DNA of 35,254 nucleotides from an uncultured Alphaproteobacteria bacterium (GTDB taxonomy: Bacteria; Pseudomonadota; Alphaproteobacteria; Rhodobacterales; Rhodobacteraceae), in NCBI GenBank assembly GCA_913031285.1, contig CAJWEI010000037.1:1-35254 (forward strand), written 5' to 3'. Below are positions 7,469 through 15,075 of this stretch, in pieces. The first letter of the stretch is position 1. Every line of letters starts with the position of its first letter. Below the pieces are notes generated by a model. The model saw only the letters and a program-made list of their open reading frames with translations, had not been told where the DNA came from and did no database searches. The translations under genes and the position numbers were made by a program.

Positions 7469-8506
7469 TTGTCAACTGTTGGAATCATAGCTAATCCGGT
7501 ATCTGCTAGAGATATCCGTAGAATTGTGTCCCATGCGGGAAATTTGCCAATTAATGACCGGGCAAATATTGTTCTACGTATTTTAACTGGACTTTCTACC
7601 ACGGGTGTTGAGGAAGTATTCATCATGCCTGAGAATGGCGGTATTCGTACACAGTTGGTACGTACAATAGATCGTGAAGATCGCATGGGAACGATGCGTT
7701 TTCCCAAACTGACTTACCTAGACATGCCAGTCACCTGTACGGCTGCTGACAGCGCAGAAGCTGCACGCCAAATGCATGATCAAGGGGTGGGTGCCATCAT
7801 TGTGCTTGGGGGTGATGGAACAAGCCGAGTTGTTGTTTCAAAATGCGGGAACACGCCAATTGCAGGGGTTTCGACAGGTACAAACAACGCGTTTCCAGAA
7901 CTAAGAGAACCGACGATCACTGGAATTGCCGTGGGACTTGCAGTCACTGGGCAGGTGCCTAATGGACAGGGCTATAGTTTCAACAAGCGCCTTGAGGTTA
8001 GGGTTAATGAAAAACGTGAAATTGCATTGGTCGATGTTGCTGTGGTCGCTGAACGTTTTATTGGCGCGCGTGCAATTTGGAAGACCGAGAACTTCCGAGA
8101 CCTTTATGTTAATTTCGGTCTCCCTGATAGCATTGGTATGTCATCGATTGTCGGCCTTCTTTCACCATTGGATAGGGAGACGCCAGAGGGGCGCCATATT
8201 AGGTTGGTCCCAGCTGAAAGTGCTCGAAGCCATTTGTTAGCTCCGATTGCACCAGGCTTAATCGAAAATGTTAGCATTGATGGGGTTGAAACTATGCAAC
8301 CCGACGAGGTGTATTTGCCAAGCATATCCGCTGGTTCTTTTGCATTGGATGGTGAACGTGAGCTGACCTTTTGCGAAACAGATGACGTGAGTGTCAGACT
8401 TCAGACTGATGCATTTCGTACTATTAATGTGAGCTATTGCATGGCCTATGCGGCCAAGCACGGGCTCTTAACCCGCGAGAGCGATTCCGCCCTCGCAAAG
8501 CTCTAG
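7469..8506 (+). CDS. acoX: AcoX, NAD-kinase-like protein of acetoin catabolism
   Basis: A protein of about 345 residues belonging to the ATP-NAD kinase superfamily and found at the head of acetoin dehydrogenase operons. Its exact role is unsettled; it is not required for the core E1/E2 chemistry in systems studied. The N-terminus STVGIIANPVSARDIRR and the nucleotide-binding VLGGDGTSR identify the family. I choose the TTG at 7469 because it follows GGGGGAAG (7454-7461) by 7 bases, gives the family-like start MSTVGIIANP, and lies downstream of the predicted start of transcription. A TTG at 7445 in the same frame falls inside the predicted untranscribed region. The gene ends 16 bases before acoA in a clear operon. 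TTG initiation may keep AcoX low relative to AcoABC. Confidence 0.9.
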   Translation: MSTVGIIANPVSARDIRRIVSHAGNLPINDRANIVLRILTGLSTTGVEEVFIMPENGGIRTQLVRTIDREDRMGTMRFPKLTYLDMPVTCTAADSAEAARQMHDQGVGAIIVLGGDGTSRVVVSKCGNTPIAGVSTGTNNAFPELREPTITGIAVGLAVTGQVPNGQGYSFNKRLEVRVNEKREIALVDVAVVAERFIGARAIWKTENFRDLYVNFGLPDSIGMSSIVGLLSPLDRETPEGRHIRLVPAESARSHLLAPIAPGLIENVSIDGVETMQPDEVYLPSISAGSFALDGERELTFCETDDVSVRLQTDAFRTINVSYCMAYAAKHGLLTRESDSALAKL

Positions 8507-8522
8507 AAAAAGGGAGAATCTC

Positions 8523-9503
8523 ATGAGCAATCCGTTCCCATTAGAAAAAGATAAGCTGATAGAGGCTTATCGTACCATGAAGACAATCCGTGAATTTGAG
8601 GAGCGCCTTCATGTTGATTTCGGTCGTGGTGACATACCCGGTTTTGTGCACTTATATGCGGGTGAAGAAGCTTCAGGCGTAGGTATCATGATGCACTTAA
8701 AAGACCATGACCGCATTGCGTCAACGCACCGAGGTCATGGCCACTGCATTGCCAAGGGTGTCAGTGTCAAGTCAATGATGGCCGAGATTTACGGAAAGGC
8801 TACCGGCTCTTGCGCGGGGAAAGGTGGCTCGATGCACATCGCTGATTTGTCAAAGGGCATGATGGGCGCAAATGGTATTCTTGGTGCTGGTGCACCTTTG
8901 ATTTGTGGTGCGGCACTTGCTGCGCAAAAACTGGAGCATGATGGTGTTGGCATTACCTTTTTTGGCGATGGGGCATCGAACCAAGGTACGGTTTTGGAAT
9001 CCATGAACCTTGCTGCAATCTGGAACTTGCCAGCCATCTTTGTAGTTGAAAATAATGGCTATGCTGAATCGACTTCTGTCGAGTATGCTGTTGCATCGGA
9101 TTCCTACGTGGATCGAGCAACAGGGTTCGGAATGCCTGGTATCACAGTAGATGGGCTTGATTTCTTTGCTGTCTATGAAGCGGCAGGGGAGATCATCAAG
9201 CGCGCTCGTGAAGGTGCAGGCCCAACCTTGCTAGAATGCAAGATGATCCGCTTCTTTGGTCACTTTGAAGGGGATGCTCAGACGTATCGTGCGCCGGGTG
9301 AAAACGAAGAAAATAGGGCGAATAACGACTGCTTAAAAATCTTCCGTTCAAAAGTCACAGAGGCCGGTGTTCTGACTGATGCGGAATTGAACGCTATCGA
9401 CGGAGAAGTCATGACCTTAATCGAGGAAGCAGTAGAAGAGGCCAAAGCAGCGCCACTTCCAGCCGCTGAAGAACTAACCACTGACGTGTATGTTTCTTAC
9501 TAA
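8523..9503 (+). CDS. acoA: Acetoin dehydrogenase E1 component, alpha subunit
   Basis: A 326-residue thiamine-diphosphate-binding E1 alpha subunit of the acetoin (2-oxo-acid-type) dehydrogenase complex, which cleaves acetoin and passes the acetyl group to lipoyl-AcoC. The ThDP motif runs from GDGASNQG to VENNGYAEST (about residues 149-180). The E1-alpha opening TIREFEERL and the THRGHGHCIAKG segment are conserved. The ATG at 8523 has AGGGAGAAT just upstream. The length matches AcoA proteins and is shorter than pyruvate dehydrogenase E1 alpha. Its position between acoX and acoB, with no pyruvate-dehydrogenase-style E2/E3 beside it, supports the acetoin assignment. A related substrate such as methylacetoin cannot be excluded. 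Confidence 0.94.
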   Translation: MSNPFPLEKDKLIEAYRTMKTIREFEERLHVDFGRGDIPGFVHLYAGEEASGVGIMMHLKDHDRIASTHRGHGHCIAKGVSVKSMMAEIYGKATGSCAGKGGSMHIADLSKGMMGANGILGAGAPLICGAALAAQKLEHDGVGITFFGDGASNQGTVLESMNLAAIWNLPAIFVVENNGYAESTSVEYAVASDSYVDRATGFGMPGITVDGLDFFAVYEAAGEIIKRAREGAGPTLLECKMIRFFGHFEGDAQTYRAPGENEENRANNDCLKIFRSKVTEAGVLTDAELNAIDGEVMTLIEEAVEEAKAAPLPAAEELTTDVYVSY

Positions 9504-9530
9504 CACGTTAATTATAAAGGAGAAAAGAAA

Positions 9531-10538
9531 ATGGCACGTACACTAAGTATGAAAGACGCGATTAACGAAGCACTCGATCTAGAGATGGAACGCGACAAAA
9601 CCGTAATTATGATGGGCGAAGACATTGTCGGTGGCGCTGGCGCTGGCGGTGAAGACGACGCATGGGGCGGCGTTTTGGGGGTCTCCAAGGGGCTATATGC
9701 CAAACACCCAAAACAGATGATTGACACGCCACTATCTGAAAGCGCCTACGTTGGTGCGGCTATCGGCGCTGCGACCTGTGGTCTGCGCCCAGTTGCAGAA
9801 CTGATGTTCATTGATTTTCTGGGTGTTTGTCTTGATCAAATATTCAACCAAGCGGCCAAGTTCCGTTATATGTTTGGTGGCAAGGCAGAAACGCCTGTGG
9901 TAATCCGGGCCATGTGTGGCGGTGGCTTTCGCGCGGCCGCTCAGCACAGTCAAATGTTGACACCTATTTTAACACATATTCCTGGTCTCAAAGTGGTTTG
10001 CCCGTCAAACGCATATGATACTAAAGGCTTGCTGACCCAAGCGATCCGGGACAATGACCCAGTGATTTTTCTTGAACATAAGAATCTATATGGTTCAGAA
10101 ACTGATGTTCCAGAGGAGGCTTACGCAATTCCGTTTGGAGAGGCAAACATTTCACGTGAAGGCAAAGATGTGACCATCGTGACTTATGGTTTGATGGTTC
10201 ACAGGAGCCTAGAAGCGGCAGAAACATTGAAGAAAGAAGGCATTGACGTGGAGATAGTTGATTTGCGTACGTTGTCGCCAATCGACATGGATACTGTCCT
10301 TGAAAGCGTAGAAGAAACTGGCCGTCTTGTCTGTGTGGATGAAGCCAACCCACGCTGTTCAATTGCGACAGACGTTTCGGCGCAAGTAGCAAAGGACGCT
10401 TTCAAGTCCCTTAAAGCGCCCATCGGAATGGTCACTGCGCCTCACTCACCAGTTCCGTTTTCGCCGTCTTTGGAAGACAGCTACATACCATCCGCCGAGA
10501 AAATCGCGGATGCTGTGCGTGAAACAATGGGGGCCTGA
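9531..10538 (+). CDS. acoB: Acetoin dehydrogenase E1 component, beta subunit
   Basis: A 335-residue E1 beta subunit that pairs with AcoA to form the thiamine-diphosphate active site. It shows the expected transketolase-like order: N-terminal MKDAINEALDLEMERDKTVI, the MGEDI and DTPLSESAYVGAAIGAA segments, the AAQHSQ histidine segment, and a C-terminal domain with VEIVDLRTLSPID and SVEETGRLVCVDEA. The ATG at 9531 follows AAAGGAGAAAAG. The spacing of 27 bases from acoA and 5 bases to acoC shows a single transcript. I see no truncation or missing key residue. Confidence 0.94.
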   Translation: MARTLSMKDAINEALDLEMERDKTVIMMGEDIVGGAGAGGEDDAWGGVLGVSKGLYAKHPKQMIDTPLSESAYVGAAIGAATCGLRPVAELMFIDFLGVCLDQIFNQAAKFRYMFGGKAETPVVIRAMCGGGFRAAAQHSQMLTPILTHIPGLKVVCPSNAYDTKGLLTQAIRDNDPVIFLEHKNLYGSETDVPEEAYAIPFGEANISREGKDVTIVTYGLMVHRSLEAAETLKKEGIDVEIVDLRTLSPIDMDTVLESVEETGRLVCVDEANPRCSIATDVSAQVAKDAFKSLKAPIGMVTAPHSPVPFSPSLEDSYIPSAEKIADAVRETMGA

Positions 10539-10543
10539 TCAAG

Positions 10544-11644
10544 ATGAGCGATAAGATTACGCCTATCTTAATGCCAAAATGGGGGCTCTCTATGTCAGAG
10601 GGCACCCTAGCGGCATGGCACGTCGAAGAAGGCGCTGAAATCTCACCTGGTGATGAGATCATGGATGTCGAAACGGACAAGATTGCAAATGCTGTGGAGG
10701 CCGCTGATGGTGGTCTGCTTCGGCGCAAGGTTGGTAATGAAGGAGAGGTTTATCCGGTCAGGATGTTGTTGGGGGTCATGGCGCCTTCCTCTGTGACTGA
10801 CGCCGAAATCGATACTTATGTTAGCGATTATGAGATGCCTGAAGTGGAGGAAGATGAAGATACTGGACCCAATTATGAGTTTGCTGAATTGGGTGTGGGC
10901 AAAATCCGCTATACGGAACGTTCGGGCGAGGGTACTCCTGTTCTTTTAATCCATGGATTTGGTGGAGATCTGGACAATTGGCTTTTCAATATAGACGCCT
11001 TGTCTGAAACGGCACCTGCTTATGCACTCGATTTGCCTGGCCACGGGCAATCGGTAAAACCAGCAGATTCCGCTGACTTAGATTTGATGGTATCAGCCAT
11101 AGTTCAACTTATGGATCACTTGAATATCGAACAGGCCCATTTGGTTGGGCATTCGATGGGCGGTCTTATAGCTGGGCAAACTGCAATCAGTTATCCAAGC
11201 CGAGTTGCATCCGTTAGCTTAATTTGTTCTGCTGGTTTAGGTGCAGAAATCAACGACGATTACATCGATGGTTTCGTTGGTGCTCAAAGCAGAAAGGAAC
11301 TGAAGCCAAAGCTGAAATATCTCTTTGCCGATCAAGGTTTAGTAAGTAGGTCGATGGTGGATGATCTATTAAAATATAAGCGCTTGGATGGTGTGCAATC
11401 TTTCCTTGAGAGACTAAAGGCCAATCTGTTTGATAATGGGAAACAGTCAGTTAGCCTGAAAGACGGCCTCAAAAAGGTTGATTGTCCAAAACAGATAATC
11501 TGGGGCGAAGAGGATGCAATTATTCCGCAGTCTCATGCCAATGCGATTGATGGCGCGACCGTCACGGTTGTATCTGGGGCGGGGCACATGGTGCAAATGG
11601 AGGAATCCTCTCAAGTCAACGAGTTGATAAAAGAAATACTCTAA
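10544..11644 (+). CDS. acoC: Acetoin dehydrogenase E2 (lipoyl domain plus alpha/beta hydrolase)
   Basis: A 366-residue dihydrolipoyl acetyltransferase of the acetoin complex, moving the acetyl group to CoA. Residues 1-80 are a lipoyl domain with the modified lysine K46 in DVETDKIAN. A short acidic linker (about 98-107) follows, and then an alpha/beta-hydrolase fold replaces the usual E2 catalytic domain, as is typical of AcoC. Its triad is visible: S204 in GHSMGG, D324 in EEDAIIP and H348 in GAGHM. The peripheral subunit-binding domain that recruits E3 in standard E2 proteins is not evident. No dihydrolipoamide dehydrogenase (acoL) is encoded here, so a shared cellular E3 is expected. LipA at 20.8 kb could supply the lipoyl group. 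Confidence 0.94.
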   Translation: MSDKITPILMPKWGLSMSEGTLAAWHVEEGAEISPGDEIMDVETDKIANAVEAADGGLLRRKVGNEGEVYPVRMLLGVMAPSSVTDAEIDTYVSDYEMPEVEEDEDTGPNYEFAELGVGKIRYTERSGEGTPVLLIHGFGGDLDNWLFNIDALSETAPAYALDLPGHGQSVKPADSADLDLMVSAIVQLMDHLNIEQAHLVGHSMGGLIAGQTAISYPSRVASVSLICSAGLGAEINDDYIDGFVGAQSRKELKPKLKYLFADQGLVSRSMVDDLLKYKRLDGVQSFLERLKANLFDNGKQSVSLKDGLKKVDCPKQIIWGEEDAIIPQSHANAIDGATVTVVSGAGHMVQMEESSQVNELIKEIL

Positions 11645-11655
11645 ATTTTCTGATA

Positions 11656-11684
11656 GCGTGCCTGATCTCTTCGGTTAGGCGCGC
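11656..11684 (+). terminator. Hairpin after acoC
   Basis: GCGTGCCTGA pairs imperfectly with TTAGGCGCGC (including a G-U pair) around a TCTTCG-containing loop, 12 bases after the acoC stop. The bases that follow are ATTTAATTT, so it could be a leaky terminator or an mRNA-stabilising stem before the AhpD-like gene. Confidence 0.45.
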
Positions 11685-11705
11685 ATTTAATTTGTGGAGA
11701 CAAAA

Positions 11706-12038
11706 ATGAGCTCTTATAAACAAAAACTTAACGATATAAATGATCGGTTAATAGGCCTTTATAAATCTGATCAAAAATCTATGACGGCCTTCAAAAACCT
11801 GAGCGATACCGCTGTGCGCGAGGGGAAAGTTTCAAAGGCTATGAAGGAACTTATTGCCGTTGCAATTGCCGCTGCGCGTGGTTGTGATGATTGCATACTT
11901 TATCATGTGGCTGAGGCGAAGAAACATGGGGCAGATCGGGAAACACTGATCGAAGTTGTCGTCGTGGCCATCGAAATGTCAGGAGGGCCGGGTACTGTGT
12001 ATGCCGCCAAAGCGCTTGACGCATTTGACAACCTTTAG
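11706..12038 (+). CDS. AhpD-like / carboxymuconolactone decarboxylase family protein
   Basis: A 110-residue alpha-helical protein of the AhpD-like alkylhydroperoxidase family. The redox core is C60-Asp-Asp-C63 followed by H67 (RGCDDCILYHV), the CxxC-xxx-H arrangement of AhpD proteins, which use a lipoyl-linked relay to reduce peroxides. Because the gene lies next to lipoyl-bearing AcoC, it could draw electrons from, or protect, the acetoin complex; this is an inference modelled on AhpD with SucB in mycobacteria. The start is ATG 11706, with GGAG at 11696-11699; an in-frame GTG at 11694 overlaps that site and is less likely. It is downstream of acoC and separated by the hairpin at 11656-11684. 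Confidence 0.88.
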   Translation: MSSYKQKLNDINDRLIGLYKSDQKSMTAFKNLSDTAVREGKVSKAMKELIAVAIAAARGCDDCILYHVAEAKKHGADRETLIEVVVVAIEMSGGPGTVYAAKALDAFDNL

Positions 12039-12081
12039 GGCTTCTTCAAACTAAAACGAGAAATGAAATATCAAATTTTTT

Positions 12082-12099
12082 GGTTCAATGAAATGAACC
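12082..12099. promoter_or_regulatory. Small palindrome upstream of the rhodanese gene
   Basis: GGTTCA and TGAACC form a perfect 6-bp inverted repeat (12082-12087 and 12094-12099) in the gap between the AhpD-like and rhodanese genes, preceded by a T-run. It may be an operator or a minus-strand-oriented terminator-like stem. Confidence 0.3.
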
Positions 12100-12149
12100 T
12101 GATGAACAGCATAACATAATTACAAGCAAAGATAAAACGGAGTATATTA

Positions 12150-12533
12150 ATGAAAAATTTCGTACAATTGATTAATGAAGCAAATGATCAAATAAATACG
12201 GTTTCAGTTGAGGAGCTACAATCTATAATTGATGACCCGAAGCTTATACTCGTCGACGTGCAATCAAAAGACGCCGTAGAAGAAAGTGGTATGATCAAAA
12301 ATGCGATACATGCCAATCGCGGTTTTCTAGAGTTTTATTTTGACCAGAGAGCGGATAATCCGTTTAAAAAAATAGATGTAAAATCTGATAGTAAAATAAT
12401 AATTTATTGCGGAGCAGGCGGACAAGGTGCCTTAGCAACAAAAACACTCATGGACATGGGTTTTAATGACGTGAGTAATTTGGAGGGTGGATCAGGAGCC
12501 TGGGTCGAAGCAGGAAATACACTTACAAAGTAA
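12150..12533 (+). CDS. Single-domain rhodanese-like sulfurtransferase
   Basis: A 127-residue single rhodanese domain, with the N-terminal CH2A strand ILVDVQSKDAVEESGMIKNA and the active-site loop with nucleophile C87 in YCGAGGQGA. Such proteins carry a persulfide on the cysteine and donate sulfur. The loop lacks the arginines of classic thiosulfate sulfurtransferases, so the acceptor is unknown. CGGAG precedes the ATG at 12150. No signal peptide is seen. A possible link is sulfur supply for thiamine or lipoyl assembly used by the adjacent acetoin complex, but there is no direct evidence. It is 111 bases from the AhpD-like gene and may have its own promoter. Confidence 0.88.
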   Translation: MKNFVQLINEANDQINTVSVEELQSIIDDPKLILVDVQSKDAVEESGMIKNAIHANRGFLEFYFDQRADNPFKKIDVKSDSKIIIYCGAGGQGALATKTLMDMGFNDVSNLEGGSGAWVEAGNTLTK

Positions 12534-13208
12534 TATTTTTTGTATCCGTGCCAAAAGGTTGGTTAGCGGTGAGGGCAAGGAAGTCTACATTAGGGCCTTT
12601 CCGTCCGTTAAAATAGGTTGGTCATCGCGTTGTCAACACTTTTAAGCCAATCTATTTGGATTAGTCTGTTTTAGGCTATCTTTCAAATAGCAGTGCGTTT
12701 TGACCAAAGTCGTGGATCAGATTGCCATTATTTAAAGTAGCTATTTCTATGGTGAGGCGCTCGGTGCGGCTAACTGAAACTGAGCATTAATGTGAATTTT
12801 AGTGACAATGGAAGATAGAATTTAGCAAAGGCTACTAGACAAGTGCTGGATTTGACGGAAATTGGTTTGGGAATGCGCTAACAATGTTTTGCGCATTGGT
12901 GCGGGATAATGTCGCTGCAAAAGTTTAATGTAACCAGGCCAGACAGCAGTATTAAAATAAGCTTCCCACTAGAGGTTTTGAGAGCATATAAGGACGAATC
13001 TAATCCATGATGCTTTCAGGATGATCGCAAAAAAAGCGGTCGCTCTTGTCTGTTCCTATTACGGATATCCCTAGCAAAGACTCGCCAAGCGAAAAAAAAT
13101 CTGATAATTGATGAAAGGAAAATAGCCAAAGTGTACAAAAGTACTTCAGCAAAAAGGTTTAAAAACACTTAAGGCACACTAAAATGTCGCTTTGGGAGAA
13201 TTGCTATA
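12534..13208. other. Non-coding region upstream of the AcoR-type gene
   Basis: About 675 bases without a gene. It contains three inverted repeats: AAATAGGTTGG/CCAATCTATTT (12611-12621 and 12647-12657, one mismatch), GCTAT/ATAGC (12675-12691) and a perfect AATGCGC/GCGCATT (12872-12897). These are candidate operator or terminator sites for the regulator gene downstream. I find no sigma-54 site here with correct GG-N10-GC spacing. Confidence 0.45.
12872..12897. promoter_or_regulatory. Perfect 7-bp inverted repeat upstream of the AcoR-type gene
   Basis: AATGCGC (12872-12878) and GCGCATT (12891-12897) are perfect inverted copies around a 12-base loop containing TAACAATG. It lies about 310 bases upstream of the regulator start. 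It may be an operator; a terminator is less likely because no T-run follows. Confidence 0.35.
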
Positions 13209-14939
13209 ATGGATAATACGAGATTATTCCAAGAACATATAGATGAGATACTGACAGCTACTGAAGGGGGGGTGACATCTCGTGATCCTGAAGTTGTTCA
13301 ATCCTGGCTGCGCTGCATAAATGATCATAGCCTAGACCCTGAACACAAAGGTGAGGCCCGAATTGTTACAGAGGCGGTGCTTAAAGAGCATCAACAAGAG
13401 GCGGAAGACTTATTGACGACCGCGCGTTTTGGGATGGAAGATCTGTATCGCCGGGTGAAGTCCATGGGATATGTCTTGCTTTTGACCGACGCCAAGGGCG
13501 TGACAGTCGATTTCATTGGTGATGAAAAGGTTGACCGACAACTTAAACGTGCAGGGCTTTATATTGGGTCAGAGTGGAGCGAAAGTAACGCAGGCACTTG
13601 TGGTGTTGGGGCGTGCTTAAGTACTGGTGAACCGATTACGATTCATCAGACGGACCATTTTGATATGGCTCATACACCACTGAGCTGCACGGCCGCGCCG
13701 ATTTACCGTTCTAACGGTACACTTATGGGTGTGTTAGATGTGTCACTGCTAATTTCAGCAAGTGAGAAGTACAGTCAGGCCTTGACATTGGAGGTTGTGA
13801 AGTCATGTGTTCGTCGCATTGAGTTAGCCAACCTTATGTCAGCACGGAAGAAGGACTGGATTTTACGTCTGAACACTGCGCCGGAATTTTTGGGCGTTGA
13901 CGCCAATAGTGCTATTTCTATTGCGTCGGACGGATCTATATCTGGGATGACGCACGGCGCGCATCGAATGATCGCCGACACCTTAGGAACCAACTGGAAA
14001 TCTAATGACGGTTTTATTGGGAAACCCTTTGAGGACGTATTTGAGTTTGATTTTAACGACTTGCCTTACATGGTTGGAGCTCAAACGCCTGGCGAGCAGG
14101 CACTAGAAATGCGTGATGGAAAAGTTGTTTTTGCGGATGTACAAGCCCCGCCAACCCCTTCAAAAATCTCAAAACCAAAAGAGCTGTCGAATGTACTGAA
14201 TATGATACATGGAGGCGATCCGGCTATGGAACGTTTGGTACACCATGCTGCACGTGTCGTTGACAAGCAGATCAGTATCATTCTGGAAGGTGAAACTGGG
14301 GTAGGAAAAGAGTTCGTTGCTAAAGCACTTCATGAAGCCCGCAAAAAGAAGGGCCCATTTGTGGCAATCAATTGTGCTGCATTGCCTGAAGCTTTGATCG
14401 AAAGTGAATTGTTCGGTTACGCTCCCAATTCTTTCACAGGGGCGCATGCCAAAGGAAAAAAGGGACTGATTGAACAAGCCAGTGGAGGAACATTATTTTT
14501 AGACGAAATTGGCGATATGCCACTCGCATTGCAAGCGAGATTGCTTCGTGTTCTGGCAGAAAGAGAGTTACGTCCTGTTGGTGCTACAAAACCAGTTCCG
14601 ATTGATATGCGTGTTATCTCGGCATCTCATCGAAGCCTTAAAGAGTTGGTTGAAAATGGTCAATTTCGGCAAGATCTTTACTACCGCCTTAACGGTGTGG
14701 TGCTTCAAATCCCGGCTTTGCGTGACAGACATGATAAAAACTGGATCATTAGGCAAATTTCTTCACTGGTGTCACATAATTCGACGCTAAAATTTTCAAA
14801 GGAGGCGGAGGAAGCTTTGCGCTCCTATCACTGGCCGGGTAATATCCGGGAGATGATCAACGTTTTCGAACTTTGTATGGCTTTGAGTGACGGTGCGATG
14901 GTTGACTTGGGGGAGCTGCCCGATCAGTTTCAAAAATAG
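13209..14939 (+). CDS. acoR: AcoR-type sigma-54-dependent activator lacking a C-terminal HTH
   Basis: A 576-residue bacterial enhancer-binding-type protein of the AcoR group, expected to sense an acetoin-related ligand and drive sigma-54 open-complex formation. The N-terminal third carries the AcoR-type GAF domain (about 80-200; GSEWSESNAGTCGVGACL, then TAAPIYRSNGTLMGVLDVS). A linker follows, and then the AAA+ domain: Walker A GETGVGKE (361-368), the sigma-54-contacting loop NSFTGA (407-412) in place of GAFTGA, Walker B GTLFLDE (427-433) and arginine-finger FRQDLYYRLN (486-495). The protein ends ELPDQFQK just after the AAA+ domain, and the Fis-type helix-turn-helix usual in AcoR is absent. 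I see no HTH remnant after the stop codon. The ATG at 13209 has GGGAG upstream. It lies between the acoX operon and the ABC operon. Confidence 0.92.
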   Translation: MDNTRLFQEHIDEILTATEGGVTSRDPEVVQSWLRCINDHSLDPEHKGEARIVTEAVLKEHQQEAEDLLTTARFGMEDLYRRVKSMGYVLLLTDAKGVTVDFIGDEKVDRQLKRAGLYIGSEWSESNAGTCGVGACLSTGEPITIHQTDHFDMAHTPLSCTAAPIYRSNGTLMGVLDVSLLISASEKYSQALTLEVVKSCVRRIELANLMSARKKDWILRLNTAPEFLGVDANSAISIASDGSISGMTHGAHRMIADTLGTNWKSNDGFIGKPFEDVFEFDFNDLPYMVGAQTPGEQALEMRDGKVVFADVQAPPTPSKISKPKELSNVLNMIHGGDPAMERLVHHAARVVDKQISIILEGETGVGKEFVAKALHEARKKKGPFVAINCAALPEALIESELFGYAPNSFTGAHAKGKKGLIEQASGGTLFLDEIGDMPLALQARLLRVLAERELRPVGATKPVPIDMRVISASHRSLKELVENGQFRQDLYYRLNGVVLQIPALRDRHDKNWIIRQISSLVSHNSTLKFSKEAEEALRSYHWPGNIREMINVFELCMALSDGAMVDLGELPDQFQK

Positions 14940-15007
14940 AGATTAGCCTTGGTAATGATTAAAGGTTGAAGAGAATTTTTGTCAACTAAATCAATGCTAT
15001 AATTAAT

Positions 15008-15024
15008 TGGTACAAACGTTGCTT
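15008..15024 (+). promoter_or_regulatory. Sigma-54 promoter of the ABC importer operon
   Basis: TGGTACAAACGTTGCTT has GG (15009-15010) and GC (15021-15022) 10 bases apart. It is identical over all 17 bases to the promoter at 26804-26820. Transcription would start near 15034, with a leader of about 42 bases to ATG 15076. It excludes the alternative TTG start at 15007, which lies within the promoter. Confidence 0.9.
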
Positions 15025-15075
15025 CTATTCTTTTGCAACATTTGTAATGTCACAATGTCACTTAGGGAGGAAAGA

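Noticed and set aside
12541-12560. Minus-strand TTGGCACGGATAC resembling a -24 element
   Set aside because: No TTGC -12 element follows at the required spacing.
13070-13090. Minus-strand sigma-54-like TTGGCGAGTCTTTGCTAG
   Set aside because: GG and GC are separated by 9 rather than 10 bases, and it points back towards the rhodanese gene end.
15007-15075. Upstream TTG start for the binding protein
   Set aside because: It falls inside the sigma-54 promoter, and the extra residues would spoil the twin-arginine signal position; ATG 15076 has GGAGG.
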